From: CAG-791 sp963655255
GTDB lineage: Bacteria; Bacillota; Clostridia; Lachnospirales; Lachnospiraceae
Assembly: GCA_963655255.1 (NCBI GenBank)
Contig: CAVKEB010000001.1
Span: 62,001-126,000, forward strand
Length of the DNA: 64,000 nt
Direction: 5' to 3'
Position numbers and translations under genes: made by a program. How positions within the stretch are numbered: position 1 is the stretch's first letter; each line of letters begins with the position of its first letter. Shown piece by piece: positions 42,103 through 49,743 of this stretch. The notes below the pieces were generated by a model, which did not search any database, was not told the origin of the DNA, and saw only the letters and a program-made list of their open reading frames with translations.

Positions 42103-43179
42103 TCAGCTTTCCCCCGTGCAGATCCGGAAGAAGCTGTCCGTCGTCACCTCCGGGTCCTCGCAGAGCGCAATCTGATTCCAGCGCTCCTCGTTCAGCTGGC
42201 AGTCCAGCTCCGAAGCATAGGAATCATACGCTTTTTCGTATGCCTCCTGGATCCTCCTCTGCAGAATTGCCTCCTTGTTGGCCTGGAGCTGCGACTCGTC
42301 CGAAGTTGCAATCGGCTTGATGATCCGGTAGCCGTCCTGTGTCTCAATCACATCGGAGATGGTTCCGACCGGCTGGTTGAACGCCGCCTGCTCGAAGGCA
42401 CTGTCCGCCTCGCCCTTCCCGATGGTGTAGGTGCTGACCGAATCCTCGTTGTATTTTGCGATGTAGGTGTCAAACGTAATGCCGAGAAGGTTGTCCATTC
42501 CGCTTTGGATTTCGTCCCGAATGGACTGGGCTTTGGCCTTCGCCTCTGCCTTCTGGCTGTCGTTATACTCCGTCCTGCTGCCGTCCTCGTTCTCCGTATA
42601 GGTCTTGATCAGAATGCTCTGCACCGTCACGGTTCTCGCCTCGTCGTCACTGACTTCGTCCGAAACATCCGCGACCATCTGCTGTGCCATTTTCGCCGCG
42701 AGTCGGTACTCCTCCAGCATTTCCGCGGCGTCACTCTCGGAAATCCCGAGATACTCCTTCTCCGCGTCCGAAAGAGAATTCATGTACTGATCCGCAGACT
42801 GCCGCGCATCGGAGGCTTCCGTCTCCTCCAGCGTCACCCCTTCTCCGGAGGCGATCTGATTCAGCGCCTTGACCTTCACGAGGCGCTCCAGCGCGTTCTC
42901 CTTCAGGGAGTCTCCCACCGTCTCGTTTCCGGAGCGGGAGAAGACATCCTCCCCGTAATCCTCCTTGTACTGATTCTCCATCGTGGTGAGATATACGCGC
43001 ATTTCCCGGCAGGAGCCGCTCTGGTCCCCGACGGTAAAAAGCTCATCCCGGTCCAGTCCCGTCACAAAGACGACCTTGCCGCAGCCGCTCGTCAGGGTCA
43101 TGACTGCGGCGGCAAGAAGGACAGGGAAAACTCCTCTCCGATGGGACCTCTTTTCTTGTTTTCTTCTTTTCTTATTCAT
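42103..43179 (-). CDS. PrsA/SurA-like foldase lipoprotein
   Basis: 358 residues. A basic N terminus and hydrophobic segment end in LTSGC, with Cys33 as the lipidation site, so it is anchored outside the membrane. Helical N- and C-terminal parts flank a parvulin-like region (ARTVTVQSILIKTYTEN, then GKGEADSAFEQAAFNQPVG and VIETQDGYRIIKPI), the usual PpiC pattern. Some active-site residues are not evident, so catalysis is uncertain. The ribosome site is weak. It follows dihydrofolate reductase and thymidylate synthase genes on the same strand. Confidence 0.8.
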   Translation of the reverse strand: MNKKRRKQEKRSHRRGVFPVLLAAAVMTLTSGCGKVVFVTGLDRDELFTVGDQSGSCREMRVYLTTMENQYKEDYGEDVFSRSGNETVGDSLKENALERLVKVKALNQIASGEGVTLEETEASDARQSADQYMNSLSDAEKEYLGISESDAAEMLEEYRLAAKMAQQMVADVSDEVSDDEARTVTVQSILIKTYTENEDGSRTEYNDSQKAEAKAKAQSIRDEIQSGMDNLLGITFDTYIAKYNEDSVSTYTIGKGEADSAFEQAAFNQPVGTISDVIETQDGYRIIKPIATSDESQLQANKEAILQRRIQEAYEKAYDSYASELDCQLNEERWNQIALCEDPEVTTDSFFRICTGES

Positions 43180-43219
43180 TCCGATTCTGTCTGCCGGTAT
43201 CTACGGAGATATCCGTTTT

Positions 43220-43717
43220 TTACTGCCTGTTCACGCGCTCATACTTCACGAAGGTATAAGGGATGTCAAAATACGTCTGCTCTTCCCCCTCCATCGTCAT
43301 CTTCCACTCCGGATCCTCGTCCAGATTCGGGAAAAAGGCATCCGCCTCATACGCGTAATCGATCATAGTCACGTGTACCGTATCGCAGTACGGCAGGAGC
43401 TCTTTGTAAACCGAAGCTCCTCCGATCACCATAAGATTCTCCGGATCCTCATCCTTCAGAAGCTCCATGAGCTCCTCCACGCTGTGCACCACCTCCGCGT
43501 TCCGGACCGAATACCCCGGATTCCTGGACAGAATCACGTTCCGTCTCTGATCAAGAGGCTGCGCCATCGGGAAGGTCTCCAGTGTCTTTCTCCCATAAAT
43601 GATGGTTTTTCCCTTCGTTGCCTGCCGGAACATCTTGTGGTCATTCGGAATGCTGACCAAGAGGCTCCCCTTATATCCGATTCCCCAGTTGCGGTCTACC
43701 GCTACAATTGCCTGCAT
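43220..43717 (-). CDS. folA: Dihydrofolate reductase
   Basis: 165 residues, the normal length. It reduces dihydrofolate to tetrahydrofolate with NADPH. Family motifs are present: MQAIVAVDRNWGIGYKGSL, the NADPH-binding IIYGRKTLETFP and MVIGGASVYKELLPYCD. The acidic substrate residue is the Asp in IPNDHKMFR. Start 43717 follows GAAAGGAAAG. It lies downstream of thyA on the same strand, the usual pairing, because thymidylate synthase generates the dihydrofolate it recycles. The two are separated by a repeat-rich spacer. Confidence 0.96.
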   Translation of the reverse strand: MQAIVAVDRNWGIGYKGSLLVSIPNDHKMFRQATKGKTIIYGRKTLETFPMAQPLDQRRNVILSRNPGYSVRNAEVVHSVEELMELLKDEDPENLMVIGGASVYKELLPYCDTVHVTMIDYAYEADAFFPNLDEDPEWKMTMEGEEQTYFDIPYTFVKYERVNRQ

Positions 43718-43750
43718 AGTTTTCTCTTCTTTCCTTTCATCTTACCGCAC

Positions 43751-43909
43751 CCCCATCTCGCCTGCGCTTTCGCTTCGGCTCGATGTGTGCGTCCAGAGGC
43801 GCTTCGCGCCTTGGCCGACGTGCTCCTCTTCTGCTTTACCGCCCCCATCTCGCCTGCGCTTTCGCTTCGGCTCGATGTGCGCGTCCAGAGGCGCTTCGCG
43901 CCTTGGCCG
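43751..43909. repeat. Two 67-nt direct repeats between thyA and folA
   Basis: The copies at 43751-43817 and 43843-43909 differ at about one base. Each contains AGGCGC-TTC-GCGCCT, a tight hairpin. They lie 92 nt apart (start to start) and run straight into the large palindrome at 43910. Confidence 0.88.
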
Positions 43910-43980
43910 CCCCGGGATAAAAGGCGGATTCGTCCAGGCAGGCAAGCCTGCCTGAACCGCCTCCGTCTTTTATCCCGGGG
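43910..43980. repeat. Large 71-nt palindromic hairpin after thyA
   Basis: The outer stem is CCCCGGGATAAAA with TTTTATCCCGGGG (13 bp, perfect), the middle stem GGCGG/CCGCC, and the apical stem CAGGCAGGC-AA-GCCTGCCTG (9 bp). It begins 13 nt after the thyA stop. On the minus strand TTTT sits inside the stem, so it may act as a terminator, but its size and neighbours suggest a repeat element. Confidence 0.85.
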
Positions 43981-43993
43981 TGCTGTATTAAAA

Positions 43994-44986
43994 TCAAATG
44001 GCGATCGGGATATTCTTGATCTGATCGCCTGCCACCTGATAATTCTCCAGCTTTACATCGTCCCGCGTGAACTGATAGAAGTCGTGAATGTCAGGATTGA
44101 TCCAGACCTTCGGCGCGGGCTGCGGCGTTCTCGACATCAGCTCTTTGACGGCGTCCACGTGGCGGTCATAGATGTGCGCATCTGCAACCACATGCACGAA
44201 CTCGCCCGCTTCCATATCGCAAACCTGTGCGAGCAGGGCCAGAAGACACGCGTACTGCCACTCGTTCCACGCAAAGGCCGCCAGGATATCCTGGGAGCGC
44301 TGATTCAGAATGCCGTTCAGGGTCAATTTCTCATGTCCCGGTTTCTGGATCACGTTGAAGGTCATGCTGTAGGCGCAGGGATGCAGATTCATGGCGTGCA
44401 GATCGCTGAACGTATAGATGCTCGTCAGGATTCTCCGCGAGAACGGGTTGTTCTTCAGATCGTAGATCACGCGGTCCACCTGATCCATGTACCAGGCGCC
44501 GTCCGGTCCTTTCAGTGCATGCGCCTTTTTGACCGCTTCGGTCTCCGGCACCAGAATGTCCGTCACCACATCCGTTTCCGGGATGGCATCCGCAAACGCA
44601 TCCCCGAACGCGTGGCGGATTCCGTCCTCATTGATGTCGTAGTAGCGGTTTTTCACCGCCATCTGGTAGCCGTATGCCTTGCCGATGGTTCCGTTCTCAT
44701 CCGCCCACTCGTCCCAGACGCCGGAATGCAGCTCGGAAATCTTATTGGACTTCTGCTGCCAGATCCAGAGAAGCTCGTCCAGTGCGCTCTTGACCGGCGT
44801 CCTGCGCAGGGTCAGAACCGGGAACTCCTTCTGAAGGTCATATCTTGTCACCACGCCGAAGGTCTTGATGGTATAGGCCGGCGTTCCGTCCGGCCAGTGC
44901 GGACGGACCTTCTGCCCCTCCGTTGTCGTTCCGTTCTCCAGAATGTCACTGCACATTCGGATAAAATTCTCGTCAATCAGTGCCAT
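43994..44986 (-). CDS. thyA: Thymidylate synthase
   Basis: 330 residues. It makes dTMP from dUMP with methylene-tetrahydrofolate. The catalytic Cys is in LHPCAYSMTFNV. RSQDILAAFAWNEWQYACLL and HIYDRHVDAVKELM are the conserved dUMP- and folate-binding parts. It is longer than the 264-residue E. coli enzyme, with inserts as in many Clostridia. I chose ATG 44986 because AGGAGG lies 9 nt upstream; the frame extends to 45022 without a site. folA follows on the same strand. Confidence 0.95.
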   Translation of the reverse strand: MALIDENFIRMCSDILENGTTTEGQKVRPHWPDGTPAYTIKTFGVVTRYDLQKEFPVLTLRRTPVKSALDELLWIWQQKSNKISELHSGVWDEWADENGTIGKAYGYQMAVKNRYYDINEDGIRHAFGDAFADAIPETDVVTDILVPETEAVKKAHALKGPDGAWYMDQVDRVIYDLKNNPFSRRILTSIYTFSDLHAMNLHPCAYSMTFNVIQKPGHEKLTLNGILNQRSQDILAAFAWNEWQYACLLALLAQVCDMEAGEFVHVVADAHIYDRHVDAVKELMSRTPQPAPKVWINPDIHDFYQFTRDDVKLENYQVAGDQIKNIPIAI

Positions 44987-45024
44987 GTATGCAAACCTCC
45001 TGCTCTTATATTGATTCAGCATAT

Positions 45025-45053
45025 GTTGATTTTAAAAGCAAATCGAAATCAAC
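45025..45053. promoter_or_regulatory. Inverted repeat upstream of thyA
   Basis: GTTGATTT (45025-45032) and AAATCAAC (45046-45053) flank a 13-nt loop, 39 nt before the thyA start. It may be an operator or leader hairpin; no promoter could be placed with confidence. Confidence 0.4.
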
Positions 45054-45141
45054 ACGCGCCGGGTCCCGAAAGGGCTCCGGGCAACAACATCGAACATTTC
45101 CGTAAAAGAGTCCCAGATGTGCTGAATCGCTGCGACTTTCC

Positions 45142-46758
45142 TTATTTATCAATCTGATATTTCCGGCACAGGTCATTCAGCTCCTTCGTAAAGGCCTCCA
45201 GCTCCCGGTTCGGGAGTCCCTGCACCTTGTCAATGACGCCGTCCAGGCGCTTCGCGGCAATCTTCAGCTTCGTGAAGGAATCGGACGCCGTGCGCGCCGC
45301 GGACTTCTGCGCCCCTGCCACCGGCACCGGCTTCGCGATCCGGATGAACTCCCCGGAGATCAGATCGTACTTCGTTCCGGAATACGGTGCCATGGCCTTC
45401 AGCCCGTGCTCCTGTTCCAGGCACTCCGCAAAGGCGGTCGCGGTCTCATCATCTCCGTGGACGACGAAAACCTGGCGCGGCGCCCTCTCAAACGCCGAAA
45501 TCCATTTCAGGAGACCGTCCTTGTCGGCGTGGCCGGACAGACCGTCCATCCGCACCACCTGCGCCTTCACCTCATACTCTTCCCCGAAGAGCTTGATTTT
45601 CTCCGCGCCGTCCAGAAGCCTTCTTCCGAGCGTTCCTTCCGCCTGATAGCCGACGAACAGGATCGTGGATTTCGGATTTCCGATGTTGTGCTTGATGTGG
45701 TGCTTGATCCGTCCCGCGTCGCACATGCCGGACGCACTCAGGATCACCTTCGGCACGCGGTCATCGTTGATCGCCATGGATTCCTCCGTCGTAATCGAGA
45801 GATGAAGATTCGAAAAGGACAGCGGATTGATGCCCTGTGCCAGAAGCGCTCCTGCCTCTTCGTCGTAGCACTCCTTCTCATTGTCCTCGAAGATCCCGGT
45901 GGCCTCCACTGCCATCGGAGAGTCCACATAGACCGGAAAATCCCCGCAGCCCGGCGCCAGCCCCAGCTCCTTGATCTGCCGGATGAAATACAGCATCACC
46001 TGCGTCCGTCCCACCGCAAAGGCCGGGATCACGACATTTCCGCCGCGCCCGATCGTACCTTGGATGACCTCGGCGAGCTGCTCCACATGGTCGCGCTTTA
46101 CCTTCTCATGGAGCCTTGTTCCATAGGTGGACTCCATCACGACGTAATCCGCTTCCTTCGTCGGAACCGGATCCCGAAGAAGCGGCTGATTCTTGTTCCC
46201 GATGTCTCCGGAAAAAACAATCTTACGCTTTTCTCCGCGCTCTGTCAGCCACAGCTCAATGCTGGCCGATCCGAGAAGGTGTCCCACATCCGTGAAGCGG
46301 AACGTTATCTCGTCACAGAGCTCAATGGTTTCGTTGTAGGCATAGGCCTCGAACAGTCGCAGAACATTCATGGTGTCCTGCATGTTGTACACCGGCTCCA
46401 CGCGATCAGGAGAACCCTTTTTCCCGGCCTTGCGGTTGCGGTATTCCGCCTCCTGGGACTGAATGTGCGCACTGTCGCGCAGCATCACGTCGGAGAGCTC
46501 CTTCGTCGCCGCCGTGCAGAGGATCCTGCCGCGGAATCCGTCCGCGTAGAGCTTCGGCAGCATTCCCGTGTGGTCAATGTGCGCATGCGTCAGAAAAACG
46601 AAATCGATGTTCTCCGGCTTCACCGGGAGCGGCACGTTCTCGAACACGTTTTTCCCCTGCTCCATGCCGTAATCCACCAGAATGTTCTTGTCCCCGACGC
46701 GCAGATAGTGACAGCTCCCCGTCACTTCATGATCCGCACCAACAAATACCAGTTCCAT
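45142..46758 (-). CDS. Beta-CASP metallo-beta-lactamase-fold nuclease
   Basis: 538 residues. The metallo-beta-lactamase site is intact: FLTHAHIDHTGMLPK, DVGHLLGSASIEL and FSGDIGNK. A beta-CASP insert follows (VVMESTYGTRLHEK; PAFAVGRTQVMLYFI; SASGMCDAGRIKHHIKHNIG), then the RMMBL part with GLSGHADKDGLLKW and FVVHGDDETA. These enzymes (CPSF73/KHSRP-like group) cut or trim RNA; the C-terminal 70 residues are a helical addition. Start 46758 follows AAGGAGGG. It is a single gene near thyA; the RNA substrate is unknown. Confidence 0.92.
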   Translation of the reverse strand: MELVFVGADHEVTGSCHYLRVGDKNILVDYGMEQGKNVFENVPLPVKPENIDFVFLTHAHIDHTGMLPKLYADGFRGRILCTAATKELSDVMLRDSAHIQSQEAEYRNRKAGKKGSPDRVEPVYNMQDTMNVLRLFEAYAYNETIELCDEITFRFTDVGHLLGSASIELWLTERGEKRKIVFSGDIGNKNQPLLRDPVPTKEADYVVMESTYGTRLHEKVKRDHVEQLAEVIQGTIGRGGNVVIPAFAVGRTQVMLYFIRQIKELGLAPGCGDFPVYVDSPMAVEATGIFEDNEKECYDEEAGALLAQGINPLSFSNLHLSITTEESMAINDDRVPKVILSASGMCDAGRIKHHIKHNIGNPKSTILFVGYQAEGTLGRRLLDGAEKIKLFGEEYEVKAQVVRMDGLSGHADKDGLLKWISAFERAPRQVFVVHGDDETATAFAECLEQEHGLKAMAPYSGTKYDLISGEFIRIAKPVPVAGAQKSAARTASDSFTKLKIAAKRLDGVIDKVQGLPNRELEAFTKELNDLCRKYQIDK

Positions 46759-46865
46759 AAGGCCCTCCTTCCTGCATATCCCCTTTTATCCCGCATCCGA
46801 AAACACGAGCCGAACGCAAACCCGTCTTTCCTGCTCTGTTCCATCGAAAGCAGAGCAGTCTTTTC

Positions 46866-47720
46866 TCAGTATCCCCACAAAATTCTGCGGATTCCAAAGA
46901 GAATCAGAAGATGCAGCGGATAGAACAGATAAAAGAAATATTTCTCCCGCCGCTTCTCCGAACGGCTCATGCCCTCCGTTCCCCTTGTCCCGTCATATCG
47001 GTACAGAAGAAGGCACCCGGGAAGCGCAAACCACTCATGCGCATCCCCGCAGCCAAGCCACACAAGAAGCGCCGCCGGTGCAAGCTTCGGCATCCCGTGC
47101 AGGAGATACAAAAGGAGCACCGCAGTCACTCCCATTCCTCCGTAATCCATTCGCAGAGTCTCGGCCAGCCACCAGGCTCCCGCCACTGCGGCAACGGCTC
47201 CCGCCGCGCGGAAAAGTCCCGGGATTCCCGCAAGACCTCCCCGCTCCGGCTTCAGCAGGAAATCCACCAGCCAGATCAGAAGAAGGCCCAGCGAGAGCGT
47301 TGCCATCGTATTCAGGCTGACGGGAAGCTCTTCTCCGACCGGCCCCGCATTGTTCATCAGCATAAAGGGCAGCTGTGACAGCGCTGAAACTCCGACGAGC
47401 CTTGCGAGATACCTTCCCCGGCTCCTCGTATGAAAAAAGCCCTCCGCGATGCAGAACGCAAAAATCGGAAACGCCTGCCGTCCGACCGCCCGCATCACCC
47501 GGTCCGTGTAATACAGGGCGTCCGACGAGCCTGCCAGCATCACGCCGGTTCCGGCATCCAGTGTTCTCTCCAGAAAAATCACCGCCGCGTGGTCCACGAG
47601 CATTGTAAAAACCGCCAGCCTTTTCAGCCACGTCTCGCTCAGCGTCCACCGCCGGGTTCCCCGGAGCCCGCGGCTGTTTCCCTCTTCTTTCTGATTCATC
47701 CGGCTGCCATTCCCCGTCAC
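46866..47720 (-). CDS. TraX-family membrane protein
   Basis: 284 residues with about eight membrane segments. The N-terminal TraX pattern is LKRLAVFTMLVDHAAVIFLE, then RAVGRQAFPIFAFCIAEGFF and LPFMLMN. The C terminus YFFYLFYPLHLLILFGIRRI is also typical. TraX proteins acetylate pilin in F plasmids, while chromosomal copies in Firmicutes have unknown acyl acceptors. A TATAAT at 47769-47764 with AGGACA 17 bp upstream places transcription start near 47757, so the longer ORF is excluded. GTG 47720 follows AAGGAA; ATG 47699 is the alternative. Confidence 0.85.
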   Translation of the reverse strand: MTGNGSRMNQKEEGNSRGLRGTRRWTLSETWLKRLAVFTMLVDHAAVIFLERTLDAGTGVMLAGSSDALYYTDRVMRAVGRQAFPIFAFCIAEGFFHTRSRGRYLARLVGVSALSQLPFMLMNNAGPVGEELPVSLNTMATLSLGLLLIWLVDFLLKPERGGLAGIPGLFRAAGAVAAVAGAWWLAETLRMDYGGMGVTAVLLLYLLHGMPKLAPAALLVWLGCGDAHEWFALPGCLLLYRYDGTRGTEGMSRSEKRREKYFFYLFYPLHLLILFGIRRILWGY

Positions 47721-47763
47721 AAAATTTCCTTCCGCTGCTTTCTGCTCTTCTTTCCGTATCTCT

Positions 47764-47792
47764 ATTATAAGCGAGCCATTCAAATCTGTCCT
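47764..47792 (-). promoter_or_regulatory. Promoter of the TraX-family gene
   Basis: A perfect TATAAT (47769-47764) on the minus strand with AGGACA (47792-47787) 17 bp upstream. It decides the start of the TraX gene by excluding earlier codons. Confidence 0.6.
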
Positions 47793-48042
47793 GCCCCGGC
47801 GCTTTTCCGCAGGGCCTCGCGTCGGTTGTTCTGTCCTTTGCCCCATCCGTATGCCCCTGTTTTGCCAAAAACCGCAGGAGAAAAGCAGAGCTCTTTCTCC
47901 TGCGTACCTTTCTATGTTACACTCTGTTCACAAAACGCCGCAGATCCTGCGGGCAGAAGATTCCGGTGGGAAGGCAGCATTTTTCCTGTTTCCGGCACTT
48001 CTCCCCGGGATCTCCGGCGGCAGAACAGAGGTTTTCAATAAA

Positions 48043-49671
48043 ATGGCAAATTTACAGGATTATGTGACATGGCGCGGCGATCTTACCTTCGCCGAACGGC
48101 CGTTGACCGAACTAGACAATCTGGTTTTGTGCCAGCTCTCCTACATTGATATGAGCAGCGTTTTCCCCACAGGAGAGATCATTGCTCTCCGGGACGTCAT
48201 TCAGGCTCTCCTGGACCGCGGAGACATCCGAACGCTTGTCGCAGACGGCGAGGAGAAGCATGACGAATACATGGAATTTGCCCGCACTGCGGCGGCCTCA
48301 AAGCGGTTCGGCAGCCTTCTGATGTCCGACTACGAGGACATTCTGGACGCTCAGCAGCAGATCCAGTTCTCGGCGGTGACCTTCCGCATTTCCCGCGATA
48401 CCGCCTTCATTGCCTTCCGCGGAACGGACGATTCCCTGGTCGGCTGGAAGGAGGACTTCATGCTCTCCTTCGAGAAAATTCCTGCGCAGGAGCAGGCGCT
48501 TTCCTATTTGAAGAAGGTCATGAAGCCGGACATGAAATATTACATCGGCGGCCATTCGAAGGGAGCCAATCTCGCTCTTTACGCGTCCTGCCTCCTGCCG
48601 GAAGACTTTCTGGCAAATGTCCTGCACGTCTACGTCAACGACGGCCCTGGACTCTGCTCCGATGTTCTGGATACCTCCGTCATCGCAAGGATCGATCCGA
48701 TCACGACGAAGATCGTCCCGGAATACGATGTCATCGGCAAAATTTTCGAAATGCCCATTTCCGACAACCGCATTGTCCGCAGCAGCGCAAAGGGCATTCT
48801 CCAGCACGGGATTCTTACCTGGCAGCTGAAGGGCGCGGGGCTCGATCTCGTCCCTTCCAATGCACCGGGGAGCATCTGGATCGGTCAGGTTCTCGACCAG
48901 TGGATCGGCGGTGTCTCCAATGTGGAAGACCGGCGGACCTTCATTGACGATCTGTTCGGCACCATCGGAGCGGGCGGCATCACCAACTTCAACGAACTCT
49001 CCGGAATCGGCCCTGAAGGCTTCGAGAAGATGCTGGGGAACGTCTCCCACATCAATCCTGTCACGCTCGATGTCGCAAAGGCCCTTCCCATCGCGGCCGT
49101 GACCGGGCAGAAAGCCGAGGACACCTGGTCTTACCGGCTCCGGAACCTTCTGAAGACCTCGGTTCTTACGAGAGCGCTTCTCCTCATCGTCTCCGGACTC
49201 TGCGCCATTCTGATTCCGAACGAGCTGCTGCCGCTCACGGTTGCCATCGGCATGACTGCTTTTGTCGGCTTCGAAGTGTATTACACGTTCCGCCGCTTCC
49301 ATGAGCTGCACTGGGATCTCAAGGCCATGCAGACCCAGACCTTCATCGGTCTGACAAGCGTTGCAGTCTATCTGATGATTCTCATCAAGGACGGGGCGCT
49401 GATGCTCCTCTCCAACGTCGTCTTCGGCATTCTCTTTCTCCTGATGGCGTACCACATCGCGGACCGCATCAAGGGACAGAAGCGTCACACTTTCCACTGG
49501 TGCTGGAGCATCGCGGAGGCGGTTTTCCTCGCACTGATGGGTGTCTTCATTCTGACGGCTCCGAGCGGCGTCATCGGGACCTTTACCTTCAGCACCGGCA
49601 TCGTCTGTCTTGCGGACGGCATCCTGCACCTTGTGAGCGCCGTGCAGCAGTTCCGACACAAGAAAAAATAA
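48043..49671 (+). CDS. Mbeg1-like (DUF2974) alpha/beta hydrolase with membrane tail
   Basis: 542 residues. The N-terminal 380 residues are a lipase-type alpha/beta hydrolase: TAFIAFRGTDDSLVGWKEDF supplies the oxyanion region, and YYIGGHSKGANLALYASC carries the nucleophile Ser172 in GHSKG. The catalytic Asp and His cannot be fixed by eye. From about residue 390 to 530 there are roughly six hydrophobic segments (ALLLIVSGLCAILIPNELLP; AVFLALMGVFILTAPSGVIG) resembling HdeD/DUF308 repeats, so the enzyme is tethered on the cytoplasmic face. ATG 48043 follows GAGG at 11 nt. A bidirectional terminator follows. Confidence 0.85.
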   Translation: MANLQDYVTWRGDLTFAERPLTELDNLVLCQLSYIDMSSVFPTGEIIALRDVIQALLDRGDIRTLVADGEEKHDEYMEFARTAAASKRFGSLLMSDYEDILDAQQQIQFSAVTFRISRDTAFIAFRGTDDSLVGWKEDFMLSFEKIPAQEQALSYLKKVMKPDMKYYIGGHSKGANLALYASCLLPEDFLANVLHVYVNDGPGLCSDVLDTSVIARIDPITTKIVPEYDVIGKIFEMPISDNRIVRSSAKGILQHGILTWQLKGAGLDLVPSNAPGSIWIGQVLDQWIGGVSNVEDRRTFIDDLFGTIGAGGITNFNELSGIGPEGFEKMLGNVSHINPVTLDVAKALPIAAVTGQKAEDTWSYRLRNLLKTSVLTRALLLIVSGLCAILIPNELLPLTVAIGMTAFVGFEVYYTFRRFHELHWDLKAMQTQTFIGLTSVAVYLMILIKDGALMLLSNVVFGILFLLMAYHIADRIKGQKRHTFHWCWSIAEAVFLALMGVFILTAPSGVIGTFTFSTGIVCLADGILHLVSAVQQFRHKKK

Positions 49672-49674
49672 AAA

Positions 49675-49720
49675 CGGATGCAGACCGCCGCTTTCGGTGA
49701 TCTGCATCCGCTTTTTATTT
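49675..49720. terminator. Bidirectional terminator
   Basis: CGGATGCAGA (49675-49684) pairs with TCTGCATCCG (49701-49710), with an inner CCG/CGG pairing. The plus strand continues CTTTTTATTTTTT and the minus strand TTTTTATTTTTT, so it ends both the lipase gene and the five-gene operon arriving from the other side. Confidence 0.92.
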
Positions 49721-49743
49721 TTTCCGTTCTTCTGAAATCTTTT

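Noticed and set aside
46831..46858. CTGCTCTG/CAGAGCAG hairpin as terminator of the TraX gene
   Set aside because: On the minus strand it is followed by GAAAGACGGG, not a T-run; its T-rich side faces the wrong direction.
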